The notes beneath the pieces were generated by a model, which searched no databases, was not told the origin of the DNA, and worked only from the letters and a program-made list of their open reading frames with translations. Positions 41,175 to 49,158 of a stretch of DNA of 62,829 bases are shown one piece after another; within the stretch, counting starts at the first letter, position 1; the number at the start of each line of letters is the position of its first letter. The stretch is taken from contig JANXMB010000020.1 of assembly GCA_025354865.1 (NCBI GenBank), positions 1 to 62,829 of the forward strand, given 5' to 3'. The translations under genes were made by a program, and so were the position numbers. This DNA comes from Acetobacteraceae bacterium. GTDB taxonomy: Bacteria > Pseudomonadota > Alphaproteobacteria > Acetobacterales > Acetobacteraceae.

Positions 41175-42839
41175 TCAGCCGCCGGGGCGGATGTTGAACG
41201 GGTAGTACGGCGGGAATTCGCCGACCGCCGTCATATCGACCTCGACCATGGTCAGGCCCTTGATCGCTATCGCTTTGGCCATGGTTTCGCCGAACGCCTC
41301 GGCCCGCTCGACCTTGAAGAAGGGGATGTCGGACAGGGCTGCGAGCTTCTCCAACGCCGGTCCTTGCAGATCGGCATAGTACCGACGGCCCTGCGCGGTA
41401 TGATCCTGGATGCGCTTGATCACCCCGTAGCCGTTGTCGTTCATCACCACCACGACCATATCGAGGTCTTCCTGCACAGCGGTCCAGAGTTCGCCCATGT
41501 TCAGGTAGAACCCGCCATCCCCGCTCATGACCACGGTCTTCTGGTTGTTCTGCATTGCGGCGGCGGCGGCACCGATGCCCAGGCACAGCCCCTGCCCGAT
41601 GCCCGCACCCGTCGGGTAAACATTCAGGTTCGGTGCTGCCAGCGGGAACACTCGATTACCCCAGGTGGTGTTGTTCTGGGTGATGTCGCGCGCCCACACC
41701 GCATCGCGCGGCATGACCGCCCGCAATTGACCGGAGAATGTGCCGTAGACGCCGAGCGTCGTCATGAAGTCCTTTTGCGCGGCGACTTTGAGGGCGGCGA
41801 ACGCGTCGGTGTAGCCGGGTTGCACGGCCATCTTGCCCTCGATCCGGGACAGCAGGCCCTTCAACGTCTCCCGCGAGTCGCCGCAGACGAAGAACTTGTT
41901 GCCGTAGGTGCGCCCGTTCGCCATTGGGTCGGTATCGATCTGGATCAGATTTTCCGGCAGCGGAATGCCGAAATCCCCCGTCTCGTGCCCGCGCAACCGG
42001 CTGCCGACGACAAGGCACAGGTCCACGGTCTTATAAAAATCGGCGACGACCGGCAGACCGTTCCCCGTCAGCCCCCCGAGATTAAGCGGATGCTCCTCCG
42101 ATACCGTTGCTCGACCGTTCCAACTGGTCACCATCCCGAAGCCGAGATCGAGCAGTTTCGTCGCCTCCACCCCCGCGTTGGTGGCGCCATGCCCGAGCCA
42201 CAGCATCGGCCGTTTGGCAGCCAGAACGCGGACGGCGAGTTCGTCGAGTTCGGTGGCCGAGGGCATGCGCGGCGGCGGCAGCGGCAGCACGAAGCTGTCC
42301 AGCTCGCCCGGCCGAGCGATTTTGGCGCGTTGCAGGTCGATCGGGATTTCGATGCTCACCGGGCCCATCGGCGCGGTCAGCGCATCCACGGCAGCGCGTG
42401 TCAGCACGCCCATCGCCTGTTGGGCGGACCGGATGCGATAGGCCGACTTGCCCACGGACCGCATCATGCCGAGCTGATCGTAGGGGTCGTGGACGGTGCC
42501 AAGCTCCCGATCGGCGAATTTCGTCGCGGTGTGACCGGTGATGTGCAGCACGGGGGAATGGGCGAAATGCGCCTCGATCAAACCGCCCACGGTGTTCGCC
42601 GCACCCGGCCCGGTCGAGGAGAAGAACACCCCCAGCCCACCGTTTACGCGGGCATACCCATCGGCCATGTGCAAACCGCCCAATTCGCCGCGCGCCATCA
42701 TGAAGCGGATGGTGTTGCGCCGACCGATCGCATCGAGCATCGGAATGTTGTGGATCGACGCGATGCCGAACGCGGTGGTGACGCCGCAGGCGGACAGGAA
42801 TTCGGCGACGAGATCGCCGACGGTATAATCGCTGGACAT
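41175..42839 (-). CDS. Thiamine pyrophosphate enzyme, acetolactate synthase-like
   Basis: 554 residues from ATG 42839, with a GGGGGAAAG upstream. The three TPP-enzyme domains are present: the PYR domain (TVGDLVAEFLSACGVTTAFG, ARGELGGLHMADGYARVNGG with catalytic Glu, STGPGAANTVGGL), the central domain (HPLNLGGLTGNGLPVVADFY) and the PP domain with the GDGGFYLNMGELWTAVQEDL / NDNGYG motif binding Mg-TPP. It could be acetolactate synthase-like, a sulfoacetaldehyde acetyltransferase or a 2-ketoacid decarboxylase; no small ALS subunit is nearby, which argues against anabolic ALS. It sits between a methyltransferase gene and the nucleoside transporter gene. Confidence 0.9.
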   Translation of the reverse strand: MSSDYTVGDLVAEFLSACGVTTAFGIASIHNIPMLDAIGRRNTIRFMMARGELGGLHMADGYARVNGGLGVFFSSTGPGAANTVGGLIEAHFAHSPVLHITGHTATKFADRELGTVHDPYDQLGMMRSVGKSAYRIRSAQQAMGVLTRAAVDALTAPMGPVSIEIPIDLQRAKIARPGELDSFVLPLPPPRMPSATELDELAVRVLAAKRPMLWLGHGATNAGVEATKLLDLGFGMVTSWNGRATVSEEHPLNLGGLTGNGLPVVADFYKTVDLCLVVGSRLRGHETGDFGIPLPENLIQIDTDPMANGRTYGNKFFVCGDSRETLKGLLSRIEGKMAVQPGYTDAFAALKVAAQKDFMTTLGVYGTFSGQLRAVMPRDAVWARDITQNNTTWGNRVFPLAAPNLNVYPTGAGIGQGLCLGIGAAAAAMQNNQKTVVMSGDGGFYLNMGELWTAVQEDLDMVVVVMNDNGYGVIKRIQDHTAQGRRYYADLQGPALEKLAALSDIPFFKVERAEAFGETMAKAIAIKGLTMVEVDMTAVGEFPPYYPFNIRPGG

Positions 42840-42893
42840 GGTTTCGGTCTTTCCCCCTTTTGGTCGGGTCAACCAGAAACACGGCCGAGAAGA

Positions 42894-43835
42894 TCAGGCA
42901 AGCCCGCCGCCGATGGCGTGCCACCGCACCAGGCGCAGCCGCCCCTCCCGGAACAAGCGCAGTTTGATGAGCCAGATCTCGGCCTCGTGCACCACAAGCC
43001 GGGCTTTTTGCCGATCCGGTTTGTCGTCCTGCAAGGCCCGCACCATGCGGCGCCACCCCATGATGCCTTGGTGCATGAAGCGTTGCGACACGTCCTCCAC
43101 GATGCGGACGTCGTAGCCCTGGCGGCCAAGCACGCGGGTGATGGCGATTTCGGTGGGCAGGGCTTTGGGATCGCGGCCTTCCAGACGCGCCCATTGGGCG
43201 ACCAGGGCGTCGGTGGGGCTCAAGGGCGCATCGGCGACCAACTCGGTCATCATCAATTGCCCGCCCGGTTTCAGCGCCTCCGAAATCGACGCCATGACGC
43301 CCTCGGGCGGATGGCCGAGCAGCGGCTCCAACACCAGAGCGTGGTGATAATAGTGGCGGGCGAAGCTCGGCTGCGCCGGATCCCACCGATCAATCCGCGC
43401 CCGCTTGGTCATATTCGCTCGGGCCACGTGCTCGGTTGACGCATCGACCAGATCGGCATCGGCTTCGAACCCGTTGACCCAAACACCCAACGCGGTCACG
43501 AGGCTGCACGCCGCCCCGCCGCTGCCAGCCCCCAGCAGCAACAGGCTCGCGGCCGCCGAGAGGCCCAACGGTTTGGCCAAGCGCAGGAGTTCGATCTCCC
43601 CGCCGGGGATCAGGTAGCCATCGCCCCACAGCGCATCCGTGATTTTCAGCCGTCCCGAGGACCATCTTTGTTGCTGGATCGGTTCGGCCCCCGGCACTGG
43701 CCCGGATCCGAACGTCGGCGGGATCCTCGCCGTCGGCCCCGCTTCTGTCGGTATCGACAAAGCCGGCTCCAACAGCATCTGGACGGTCGATTTCGACGAT
43801 CGACCGAACCAGTTACGCATCGACGGGGTGAGCAT
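42894..43835 (-). CDS. SAM-dependent methyltransferase-like protein
   Basis: 313 residues from ATG 43835 (an in-frame ATG at 43865 is possible; the chosen one has AGGAG about nine bases upstream). A class I fold is suggested by ASLLLLGAGSGGAACSLVTA (motif I variant), LGVWVNGFEADADLVDASTE (acidic end of strand 2), HHALVLEPLLGHPPEGVMAS and LKPGGQLMMTELVAD (motif III region). The first 75 residues have no recognisable domain. The C-terminal 80 residues (GYDVRIVEDVSQRFMHQGIM, WRRMVRALQDD) resemble methyltransferases acting on small molecules. A full CtrA-type TTAA-N7-TTAA site lies 38-52 bp upstream. Confidence 0.72.
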   Translation of the reverse strand: MLTPSMRNWFGRSSKSTVQMLLEPALSIPTEAGPTARIPPTFGSGPVPGAEPIQQQRWSSGRLKITDALWGDGYLIPGGEIELLRLAKPLGLSAAASLLLLGAGSGGAACSLVTALGVWVNGFEADADLVDASTEHVARANMTKRARIDRWDPAQPSFARHYYHHALVLEPLLGHPPEGVMASISEALKPGGQLMMTELVADAPLSPTDALVAQWARLEGRDPKALPTEIAITRVLGRQGYDVRIVEDVSQRFMHQGIMGWRRMVRALQDDKPDRQKARLVVHEAEIWLIKLRLFREGRLRLVRWHAIGGGLA

Positions 43836-43872
43836 GGCGGGTATCTCCTGCCGCCATGCTGCCACAAGAACG

Positions 43873-43887
43873 TTAAAAAACCGTTAA
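43873..43887. promoter_or_regulatory. CtrA-type binding site TTAA-N7-TTAA
   Basis: TTAA at 43873-43876 and TTAA at 43884-43887 are separated by exactly 7 bases and followed by C, the full CtrA consensus TTAA-N7-TTAAC. It is in the 66-bp gap before the methyltransferase gene, which heads a minus-strand run with the TPP enzyme and nucleoside transporter. A CtrA gene is in this window. Functionality is unproven. Confidence 0.5.
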
Positions 43888-43901
43888 CAGCGGCGATTTT
43901 T

Positions 43902-44234
43902 CTACCCGAATTCGGTCAGCACGTAGCGCACGGTCTCGGCGCCGAGGACGCTGGGCTTGTGCCGATGCGCCGGCCCGGCGGGAATATGCAGCATGTCGCC
44001 AGGGCCGGCTTCGACCGTACCATCGTCGAAGCGATATTGGATGCGACCGGCCAGAATGAAGATGGAATGGCCAGTTTCGCACCAGTTGCCTTCCGGCGCA
44101 TCGGGGTCCGGCGCACGTTCCTGGTAGCGCAGTGCGATCCCGAAGCCGGAGTGAGCTTCCCGGACTTTCAGACGTTCGTTGATTTGTGCCAACGGATGGT
44201 CGGCGGCGCGAAAGAGGTAGGGGCTATCGGTCAT
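43902..44234 (-). CDS. Cupin domain protein
   Basis: 110 residues from ATG 44234, single-domain cupin. FGIALRYQERAPDPDAPEGN, WCETGHSIFILAGRIQYRFD and DGTVEAGPGDMLHIPAGPAH match the two cupin motifs, but motif 1 is reduced (one His in ETGH, then the strand), while motif 2 keeps PAGPAHRH. The metal site may therefore be atypical or absent, which would favour a ligand-binding role. It lies between the crotonase gene (65 bp upstream on the strand) and the methyltransferase gene. Confidence 0.75.
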   Translation of the reverse strand: MTDSPYLFRAADHPLAQINERLKVREAHSGFGIALRYQERAPDPDAPEGNWCETGHSIFILAGRIQYRFDDGTVEAGPGDMLHIPAGPAHRHKPSVLGAETVRYVLTEFG

Positions 44235-44299
44235 GTCTGAACCTCGAACGATGCAGGGCGTGGTGCGCCTGGAACTTTGGATTTCGCAAAAGACGGCAC

Positions 44300-45073
44300 T
44301 TACCGCCCCGTCCATTTCGGCGCCCGCTTCTCGATGAACGCCGCACGGCCCTCGGCTGCGTCTTCCGTCATGGCCAGGGTTCCGATCTGCGCCTCCATGA
44401 ACACGCCGGCCTGATCGAAATTCAGTTGTTCGGTTGTGCGCATGGCATATTTGCCCCGACGGATTGCGGTCGGCGATTTGTCCAGCAAGCGGGACAGCAA
44501 CCAATCCACCTTGGCATCCAACTCCGCCGCCGGCACGACGTAATTCAGCAGGCCGATTTCCAGGGCCTCGGCAGCGCTAATGGGTTCGCCGGTCAGTGCC
44601 ATTTCGTAAAGCTTCCGCGACGGAATCAGCCGTTGCAACACCGCCATGATTTGCATCGGGAAAATGCCGACTTTCACCTCCGGCATGCCAAAGCGCGCGG
44701 TGTCGGTGGCAATCGCCATGTCGCACATACCCAACATCCCCAGGCCGCCGGCCATCGCATGGCCGTTGACCCGAGCAATCAGGGGCAGGGTCAAATCGCG
44801 GGCTTGTTTCATGAGTTGCACGAAATTCAAACCGACCTTGGAATGGTCGTATTTGAACGATCCCGAACCCGCCGACAGGTCGGCCCCGGCGCAAAACGCT
44901 TTATCCCCAACCCCGGTCAGCACCACCGCTCGGATGTCCGGGTCGTTCGTTGCCGCAGCGAAGCCGGCCGAGATACCGGCGATGACCGCGTCGTTCATTG
45001 CGTTGCGGCGTTCTTCCCGGTTAATGGCGATCCATTGCACATGGCCACGCTTTTCGACGACGACCTCGTTCAT
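44300..45073 (-). CDS. Enoyl-CoA hydratase/isomerase family protein
   Basis: 257 residues. Crotonase segments are NREERRNAMNDAVIAGISAG, VGDKAFCAGADLSAGSG and NGHAMAGGLGMLGMCDMAIA (oxyanion hole), and FGMPEVKVGIFPMQIMAVLQ with a Glu of the hydratase pair. Its start overlaps the stop of the HMG-CoA lyase-like gene by 4 bp. A crotonase plus HMG-CoA lyase pair is the end of leucine catabolism (methylglutaconyl-CoA to acetoacetate and acetyl-CoA), but the carboxylase and isovaleryl-CoA dehydrogenase are not here, so another branched hydroxyacyl-CoA is equally possible. Confidence 0.9.
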   Translation of the reverse strand: MNEVVVEKRGHVQWIAINREERRNAMNDAVIAGISAGFAAATNDPDIRAVVLTGVGDKAFCAGADLSAGSGSFKYDHSKVGLNFVQLMKQARDLTLPLIARVNGHAMAGGLGMLGMCDMAIATDTARFGMPEVKVGIFPMQIMAVLQRLIPSRKLYEMALTGEPISAAEALEIGLLNYVVPAAELDAKVDWLLSRLLDKSPTAIRRGKYAMRTTEQLNFDQAGVFMEAQIGTLAMTEDAAEGRAAFIEKRAPKWTGR

Positions 45074-46026
45074 GCCGCTGCTCCCTGGCGGTATTTGGAC
45101 AGACTGCCGCCATGCATGATTTTACCCGGCAATTTGTGGCCGACGATCGTTTCGGCCATGCGAGCGCACTCGATCAGCGCGTCGAGGTCGATGCCGGTTT
45201 CGATGCCCATTTCCTGTGCCATGAACACAAGGTCCTCGGTGCAGATATTCCCGGCCGCACCCGCATGCCCGGCAAACGGGCAACCGCCGAGGCCGGCGCA
45301 GGAACTGTCGAAATCGTCGATACCCATCTGCAACGCGATCAGCGCATTCGCCAGACCGGTGCCGCGGGTGTCGTGCAGATGCAGGGACAAATGCAGGTCG
45401 GGCCATTTTTCGCGCACGGCGCCGACCACGCGTTGCACCTGCAACGGGGACGCCCAACCGACGGTATCCGCCAGCCGCACGCGTTCCAAAGAAACCCCGA
45501 ATTCATCCGCAATGGCCAGCAAAGACCCAACGCACGCCTGCACCGTGGCCGGTTCGATGGCACCTTCGAAATTGCAGCCGAACGCGGTCATGACGATGGC
45601 GGAGTCCACCGAGATCTTGTTCTCCCGGAAAAAAGCCATCTGTCGGCGTTGTTCGTGCAGCGTCTGTTCGTTGTTTTTGTTGGTATTGTGCATGGAAAAC
45701 GTGTTGGACGCGCTCATTTGCAGCCCGCCCCGGATATGCAGCGGGCTTTCAACCGCCCGTTCGTAGCCACGCAGATTCAGCGCGATGCCGGTATAGTGGA
45801 CATCGGACCGCTGGCGGATTGTCCGCGCGACCTCCATCGCATCGGCCATGCCCGGCACACGGCGCGCATCGACGAAGGAAACGCACTGCACCTCATGCAG
45901 GCCGGTATCGGCCAGCGCCTCGCAGAATGCGACCTTATCGGCGGTAGCGATGGGGCCGGCCTCGATTTGGAAGCCCTCGCGCGGGCCTTCTTCGTGGATG
46001 GCGATGCGTTTGGGGAGATCGGTCAT
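45070..46026 (-). CDS. Hydroxymethylglutaryl-CoA lyase family protein
   Basis: 318 residues of the HMGL/DRE-TIM barrel type. HEEGPREGFQIEAGPIATAD (substrate and metal Arg/Glu region), GCNFEGAIEPATVQACVGSL, LADTVGWASPLQVQRVV, LSLHLHDTRGTGLANALIAL (HxH metal ligands) and GLGGCPFAGHAGAAGNICTE with the active-site Cys are all present. It splits HMG-CoA or a related 3-hydroxyacyl-CoA into acetyl-CoA and a keto acid. The first gene of a minus-strand run, it diverges from a CoA-transferase gene with only 58 bp between starts. Confidence 0.92.
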   Translation of the reverse strand: MTDLPKRIAIHEEGPREGFQIEAGPIATADKVAFCEALADTGLHEVQCVSFVDARRVPGMADAMEVARTIRQRSDVHYTGIALNLRGYERAVESPLHIRGGLQMSASNTFSMHNTNKNNEQTLHEQRRQMAFFRENKISVDSAIVMTAFGCNFEGAIEPATVQACVGSLLAIADEFGVSLERVRLADTVGWASPLQVQRVVGAVREKWPDLHLSLHLHDTRGTGLANALIALQMGIDDFDSSCAGLGGCPFAGHAGAAGNICTEDLVFMAQEMGIETGIDLDALIECARMAETIVGHKLPGKIMHGGSLSKYRQGAAA

Positions 46027-46027
46027 G

Positions 46028-46082
46028 GTTTCCTCCTACGGACGTGGCGGGCATGATGCCCCGGACCGCGACAGGAGGAAAC
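46028..46082. promoter_or_regulatory. Divergent ribosome-binding inverted repeat
   Basis: GTTTCCTCCT (46028-46037) and AGGAGGAAAC (46073-46082) are perfect 10-base inverted copies. Each is the Shine-Dalgarno sequence of one of the divergent genes (HMG-CoA lyase at 46026, CoA-transferase at 46085). Only 35 bp lie between them, so the divergent promoters must be extremely compact or overlap the genes. Confidence 0.6.
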
Positions 46083-46084
46083 AG

Positions 46085-47200
46085 ATGCTGCAAGGGATAC
46101 GGGTGCTGGAACTGGGGCAGGTGCTGTCGGCGCCCTTCGCCGGGGCCATCCTGGGCGATCTGGGGGCGGAGGTGCTGAAGATCGAGCGGGCCGGCGGCGG
46201 CGACGATGCCCGCCGCATGGGGCCGGATTTCCGCCACGGCGACGCCCTGACATTCCACATGGTCAATCGCAACAAGCAATCGGTCGCGCTCGATTTGAAA
46301 ACCGAGGCCGGTAAAGCCGAGCTGGAGCGGTTGGCCGCAACCGCCGATATCCTGATTCACAATCTGCGCCCCGGCGCCCCCGAGGCCCTGGGCATCGACG
46401 GCCCCGCCATGACCGCTCGGCATCCGCACCTGATCTACTGCGCCATTTCCGCTTTCGGGCACAAAGGCCCGCTTGCCATGAAGCCGGGGTACGAACCTCT
46501 CATCCAAGCCTATAGCGGGCTATCGAGCTGCAATGGCGGCCCCGACGACCCGCCGATGCGCATGGGCGTCGCGGTGTGCGACCAGGGCACCGGGATGTGG
46601 GTCGTCATCGGCGCCCTGGCCGCACTGCAACGGCGCGCCACCACCGGCAAAGGCTGCATCGTCACGGCCTCCCTGCTCGAAACCGCGCTGGTCTGGGCGG
46701 CACAGCGGGGGGACATGTGGATCAACGAAGGGACTATGCCGGACAAGCACCGATCCGGTCATCCGGCCCTGGTCCCCTACGAGGCCTTCGACGGTTCCGA
46801 CGGGCCATTCATTATCTGCTGCGGCAACGATCGCTTGTTCGCCAAGCTGGCCGGCGCCCTGGGCAAGCCGGAATGGGCCGAGGACCCTCGCTTCGCCACC
46901 AATCGGGCACGACTGGCCAATAAAAACGTTCTGGTGGTGCTGATGGGGGAACTTCTGCGACTGGCGCCTCGGGCCGCTTGGATCGACAGGCTGGAGGCCG
47001 TGGGCGTGCCCGCCTCGCCAATCAATTCGCTGCCGGAAGCCCTGGCCGAGGCACAATCGCAAGCCCTCGGCATTTTACAGGATGTCCCGGGGGAGGATTA
47101 CCGCCTGACCGGGTCCCCGCTGTCGTTCGACGGCATGCGTCCGGCGATCCGCACCGCCGCGCCCCGGCTGGGCAATTGGGCCGGCGCGCGATCCGCTTAG
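46085..47200 (+). CDS. CoA transferase, family III (Glu at the usual catalytic Asp position)
   Basis: 371 residues, ATG 46085 with AGGAGGAAAC upstream. IRVLELGQVLSAPFAGAILG, DLGAEVLKIERAGGGDDARR, LDLKTEAGKAELERLA and ILIHNLRPGAPEALGIDG are family III signatures. At the position of the catalytic Asp it reads KPGYEPLIQAYSGLSS, with Glu instead of Asp; the neighbour at 51640 has FDPLLQ. The C-terminal domain (ALAEAQSQALGILQDVPGED, LSFDGMRPAIRTAAPRLG) is intact. Activity with Glu is uncertain. It is convergent with the RraA-like gene, separated by a hairpin. Confidence 0.9.
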   Translation: MLQGIRVLELGQVLSAPFAGAILGDLGAEVLKIERAGGGDDARRMGPDFRHGDALTFHMVNRNKQSVALDLKTEAGKAELERLAATADILIHNLRPGAPEALGIDGPAMTARHPHLIYCAISAFGHKGPLAMKPGYEPLIQAYSGLSSCNGGPDDPPMRMGVAVCDQGTGMWVVIGALAALQRRATTGKGCIVTASLLETALVWAAQRGDMWINEGTMPDKHRSGHPALVPYEAFDGSDGPFIICCGNDRLFAKLAGALGKPEWAEDPRFATNRARLANKNVLVVLMGELLRLAPRAAWIDRLEAVGVPASPINSLPEALAEAQSQALGILQDVPGEDYRLTGSPLSFDGMRPAIRTAAPRLGNWAGARSA

Positions 47201-47218
47201 AATGGTGCCTGTCGAGCA

Positions 47219-47246
47219 GCCCGCCCCGCTTGCGTGCAGGGCGGGC
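47219..47246. terminator. Bidirectional hairpin between convergent genes
   Basis: GCCCGCCC (47219-47226) and GGGCGGGC (47239-47246) form a perfect 8-bp GC stem with a 12-base loop in the 55-bp gap between the CoA-transferase and RraA-like stops. There is no T tract in either direction, so termination would need Rho or the strong stem alone. Confidence 0.45.
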
Positions 47247-47255
47247 GCCGGGAGA

Positions 47256-47960
47256 TTACCGCGCGGCTTTCCAGGCGTCGTAGCGGGCCTTGTTTTCGGC
47301 ATTCGGGGGATAGAGGCCGGGTAGCGCGGCGCCGGCCGTGACCTCCCCCATGATCCATTCTTCCAAAGCCTCCTGGTCGGCGGCGACCGCACAGACTTCC
47401 TCGATCATCGCTTTCGGGATCACCACCGCGCCGTCGTCGTCCACCACGATCAGATCGTCGGGAAACACCGCAACGCCGCCGCAACCGATCGGTTCCTGCC
47501 AATTCACGAAGGTCAGCGCCGCGACCGAGGCCGGGGCGGCCGTGCCTTGGCACCACACCGGCAAACCGGTGCCGATCACCCCGGCCAGGTCGCGCATAAC
47601 CCCGTCGGTCACCAACCCGGCCACGCCCTTCTTCGCCATGCGCGCGCACAGGATGTCGCCGAAAATGCCGGCATCGGTCACACCCATGGCATCGGCGACC
47701 GCGATACAGCCGTCCGGCATTGCTTCGATCGCGGTGCGGGTGGAAATCGGCGACGACCAGGACGCCGGGGTCGCCAAATCCTCCCGCGCGGGCACGAACC
47801 GGAGGGTGAAGGCATGGCCCAGCAGGCGGGGCTGGCCGGCGCGCACCGGGCGGGTGCCGCGCATCCAAACATTCCGCAGCCCTTTCTTGAGCAGCACGGT
47901 CGTGATGGTGCCGGTGGAAACGCCCTTCAGGGCGGCGGCGATCTTGGGGTCCACGGTCAT
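47256..47960 (-). CDS. RraA-like protein (HMG/CHA aldolase fold)
   Basis: 234 residues. VSTGTITTVLLKKGLRNVWM, RLLGHAFTLRFVPARED, IAVADAMGVTDAGIFGDILC, GVAGLVTDGVMRDLAGVIGT and VVDDDGAVVIPKAMIEEV are the RraA/aldolase fold signatures, with the GxxxD loop and the R-D pair (TDGVMRD) that bind a divalent metal and pyruvate-like ligands in 4-hydroxy-4-methyl-2-oxoglutarate aldolases. It may be a catabolic aldolase rather than an RNase E regulator; proteins of this length near CoA-transferases are usually of the first kind. A palindromic repeat lies directly upstream. Confidence 0.85.
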   Translation of the reverse strand: MTVDPKIAAALKGVSTGTITTVLLKKGLRNVWMRGTRPVRAGQPRLLGHAFTLRFVPAREDLATPASWSSPISTRTAIEAMPDGCIAVADAMGVTDAGIFGDILCARMAKKGVAGLVTDGVMRDLAGVIGTGLPVWCQGTAAPASVAALTFVNWQEPIGCGGVAVFPDDLIVVDDDGAVVIPKAMIEEVCAVAADQEALEEWIMGEVTAGAALPGLYPPNAENKARYDAWKAAR

Positions 47961-47984
47961 GATTGGGTCCTGCCTGCGCTTCGG

Positions 47985-48091
47985 TAGAGCGCGATGACCG
48001 GAGGTGGAATCACCGGAGGTCTAAATCGCGCGATCAAACAATACCTTAGATTGCGATACGTGAGCGAGCGCGAACGCATCGCAATCTAAGG
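47985..48091. repeat. Intergenic palindromic repeat, copy B (type 1)
   Basis: Resembles 12046-12150. Hairpin arms CCTTAGATTGCGAT (48044-48057) and ATCGCAATCTAAGG (48078-48091) are perfect 14-base complements around a 20-base loop that matches copy A at 19 of 20 positions, while a stem pair changes from C:G to T:A. The 5' part (GCGCGATGACCGGAGGTGGA) also recurs. The 257-bp RraA-pfkB gap contains otherwise only the pfkB upstream region, in which no convincing promoter is seen. Confidence 0.85.
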
Positions 48092-48217
48092 CACCGATCA
48101 TGCCTCGCCCGTCAGCCGAGCGCCAGCGCCCTGGCGGCACCGTTCCGGGTCCGCCGATTGCGGTGTGCGGCTTCGATCCCGTAGCGCCCGACGGTCTTTC
48201 GCGGCACAGTGACGGCC

Positions 48218-49156
48218 ATGTCCAACCGCATCGCAACCCTGACCCTGAACCCCGCCGTAGATCTCGCATCGAGCGCGGATGGCGTGATCCCGACACATAA
48301 AATCCGCACCTCGGGCGAACATGTTGATGCCGGCGGCGGCGGCATCAACGTCTCCCGCGTGATCCATGCGTTGGGCGGCGATACGCTGGCCTTGGTGTTG
48401 GCGGGTGGGCCGACCGGGGGGTGGATCGCCGACATCCTGACCGAGGCCGAAGTCCCCGCCCGCATCATGGCGATCGCCGAACGCACCCGCGTCAGTCTGA
48501 CCGTCTACGACCGCACGGCGAAGCAGGAATATCGCTTCGTTGCCGAAGGCCCGACGATTTCGCCTGACGAACTGGCCTCCGCGCTGGACGCCATCGGCGG
48601 CACGCAGGCCGCTTGGCTCATTGCCAGCGGCAGCCTGCCGCTTGGCGTGCCCGCCGACACCTATGCCGAGGTCGCCCGTATCGCCGCCCGGCACGGCATG
48701 CGTTTCGGCCTCGATACATCCGGCAGCGCGCTGGACGGGGCGCTGCATAGCGGTCTGGATTTGATCAAGCCGAGCCTGCGGGAGTTGGAACATCTTGTTG
48801 GGCGGGCATTGCCCGATGCGGCGGAGCAGGAGGCCGAGGCCCTCCGCCTCGTGCATGCCGGCGCCGCCCGGGCGATCGCCGTGACGCTCGGCGCCGACGG
48901 GGCCTTGTTGGCCACGCCGGACGGTGTCGTGCGCATGGCCGCGCTACCGGGGGACGTGCGCAGCGCGGTCGGAGCGGGCGATGCGTTCCTGGCGTCGATG
49001 GTGCTGGCTTTGTCGCGCGGTGCATCGCCGACGGACGCCTTGCGCTGGGGCATCGCGGCGGGGTCGGCCGCGACCCAAAGCGTGGGCACCGCCCGCCTGA
49101 CCCGCCCAGCGGTCGAGGCGTGTTACGCGCGGTTGTGCGAACGCGCGCCCGCTTGA
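48218..49156 (+). CDS. PfkB family hexose kinase (1-phosphofructokinase-like)
   Basis: 312 residues from ATG 48218; an in-frame GTG nine bases upstream is the alternative. IATLTLNPAVDLASSADGVI, HVDAGGGGINVSRVIHALGG, ALVLAGGPTGGWIADILTEA, LIKPSLRELEHLVGRALPD, VTLGADGALLATPDGVVRMA, and VGAGDAFLASMVLALSRGA (catalytic Asp and anion hole) define the family. Closest by pattern are 1-phosphofructokinases, 6-phosphofructokinase 2 and tagatose kinases. It phosphorylates a sugar phosphate in the cytoplasm. No PTS genes are adjacent. It is convergent with the septation protein gene, 2 bp away. Confidence 0.9.
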   Translation: MSNRIATLTLNPAVDLASSADGVIPTHKIRTSGEHVDAGGGGINVSRVIHALGGDTLALVLAGGPTGGWIADILTEAEVPARIMAIAERTRVSLTVYDRTAKQEYRFVAEGPTISPDELASALDAIGGTQAAWLIASGSLPLGVPADTYAEVARIAARHGMRFGLDTSGSALDGALHSGLDLIKPSLRELEHLVGRALPDAAEQEAEALRLVHAGAARAIAVTLGADGALLATPDGVVRMAALPGDVRSAVGAGDAFLASMVLALSRGASPTDALRWGIAAGSAATQSVGTARLTRPAVEACYARLCERAPA

Positions 49157-49158
49157 AC

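Noticed and set aside
40665-43439. Very long plus-strand open frame (924 codons)
   Set aside because: It is antisense to the CNT, TPP-enzyme and methyltransferase genes, has low-complexity His/Arg-rich composition and no family pattern; an effect of high GC.
44186-45766. 526-codon plus-strand open frame
   Set aside because: Antisense to the crotonase and HMG-CoA lyase genes.
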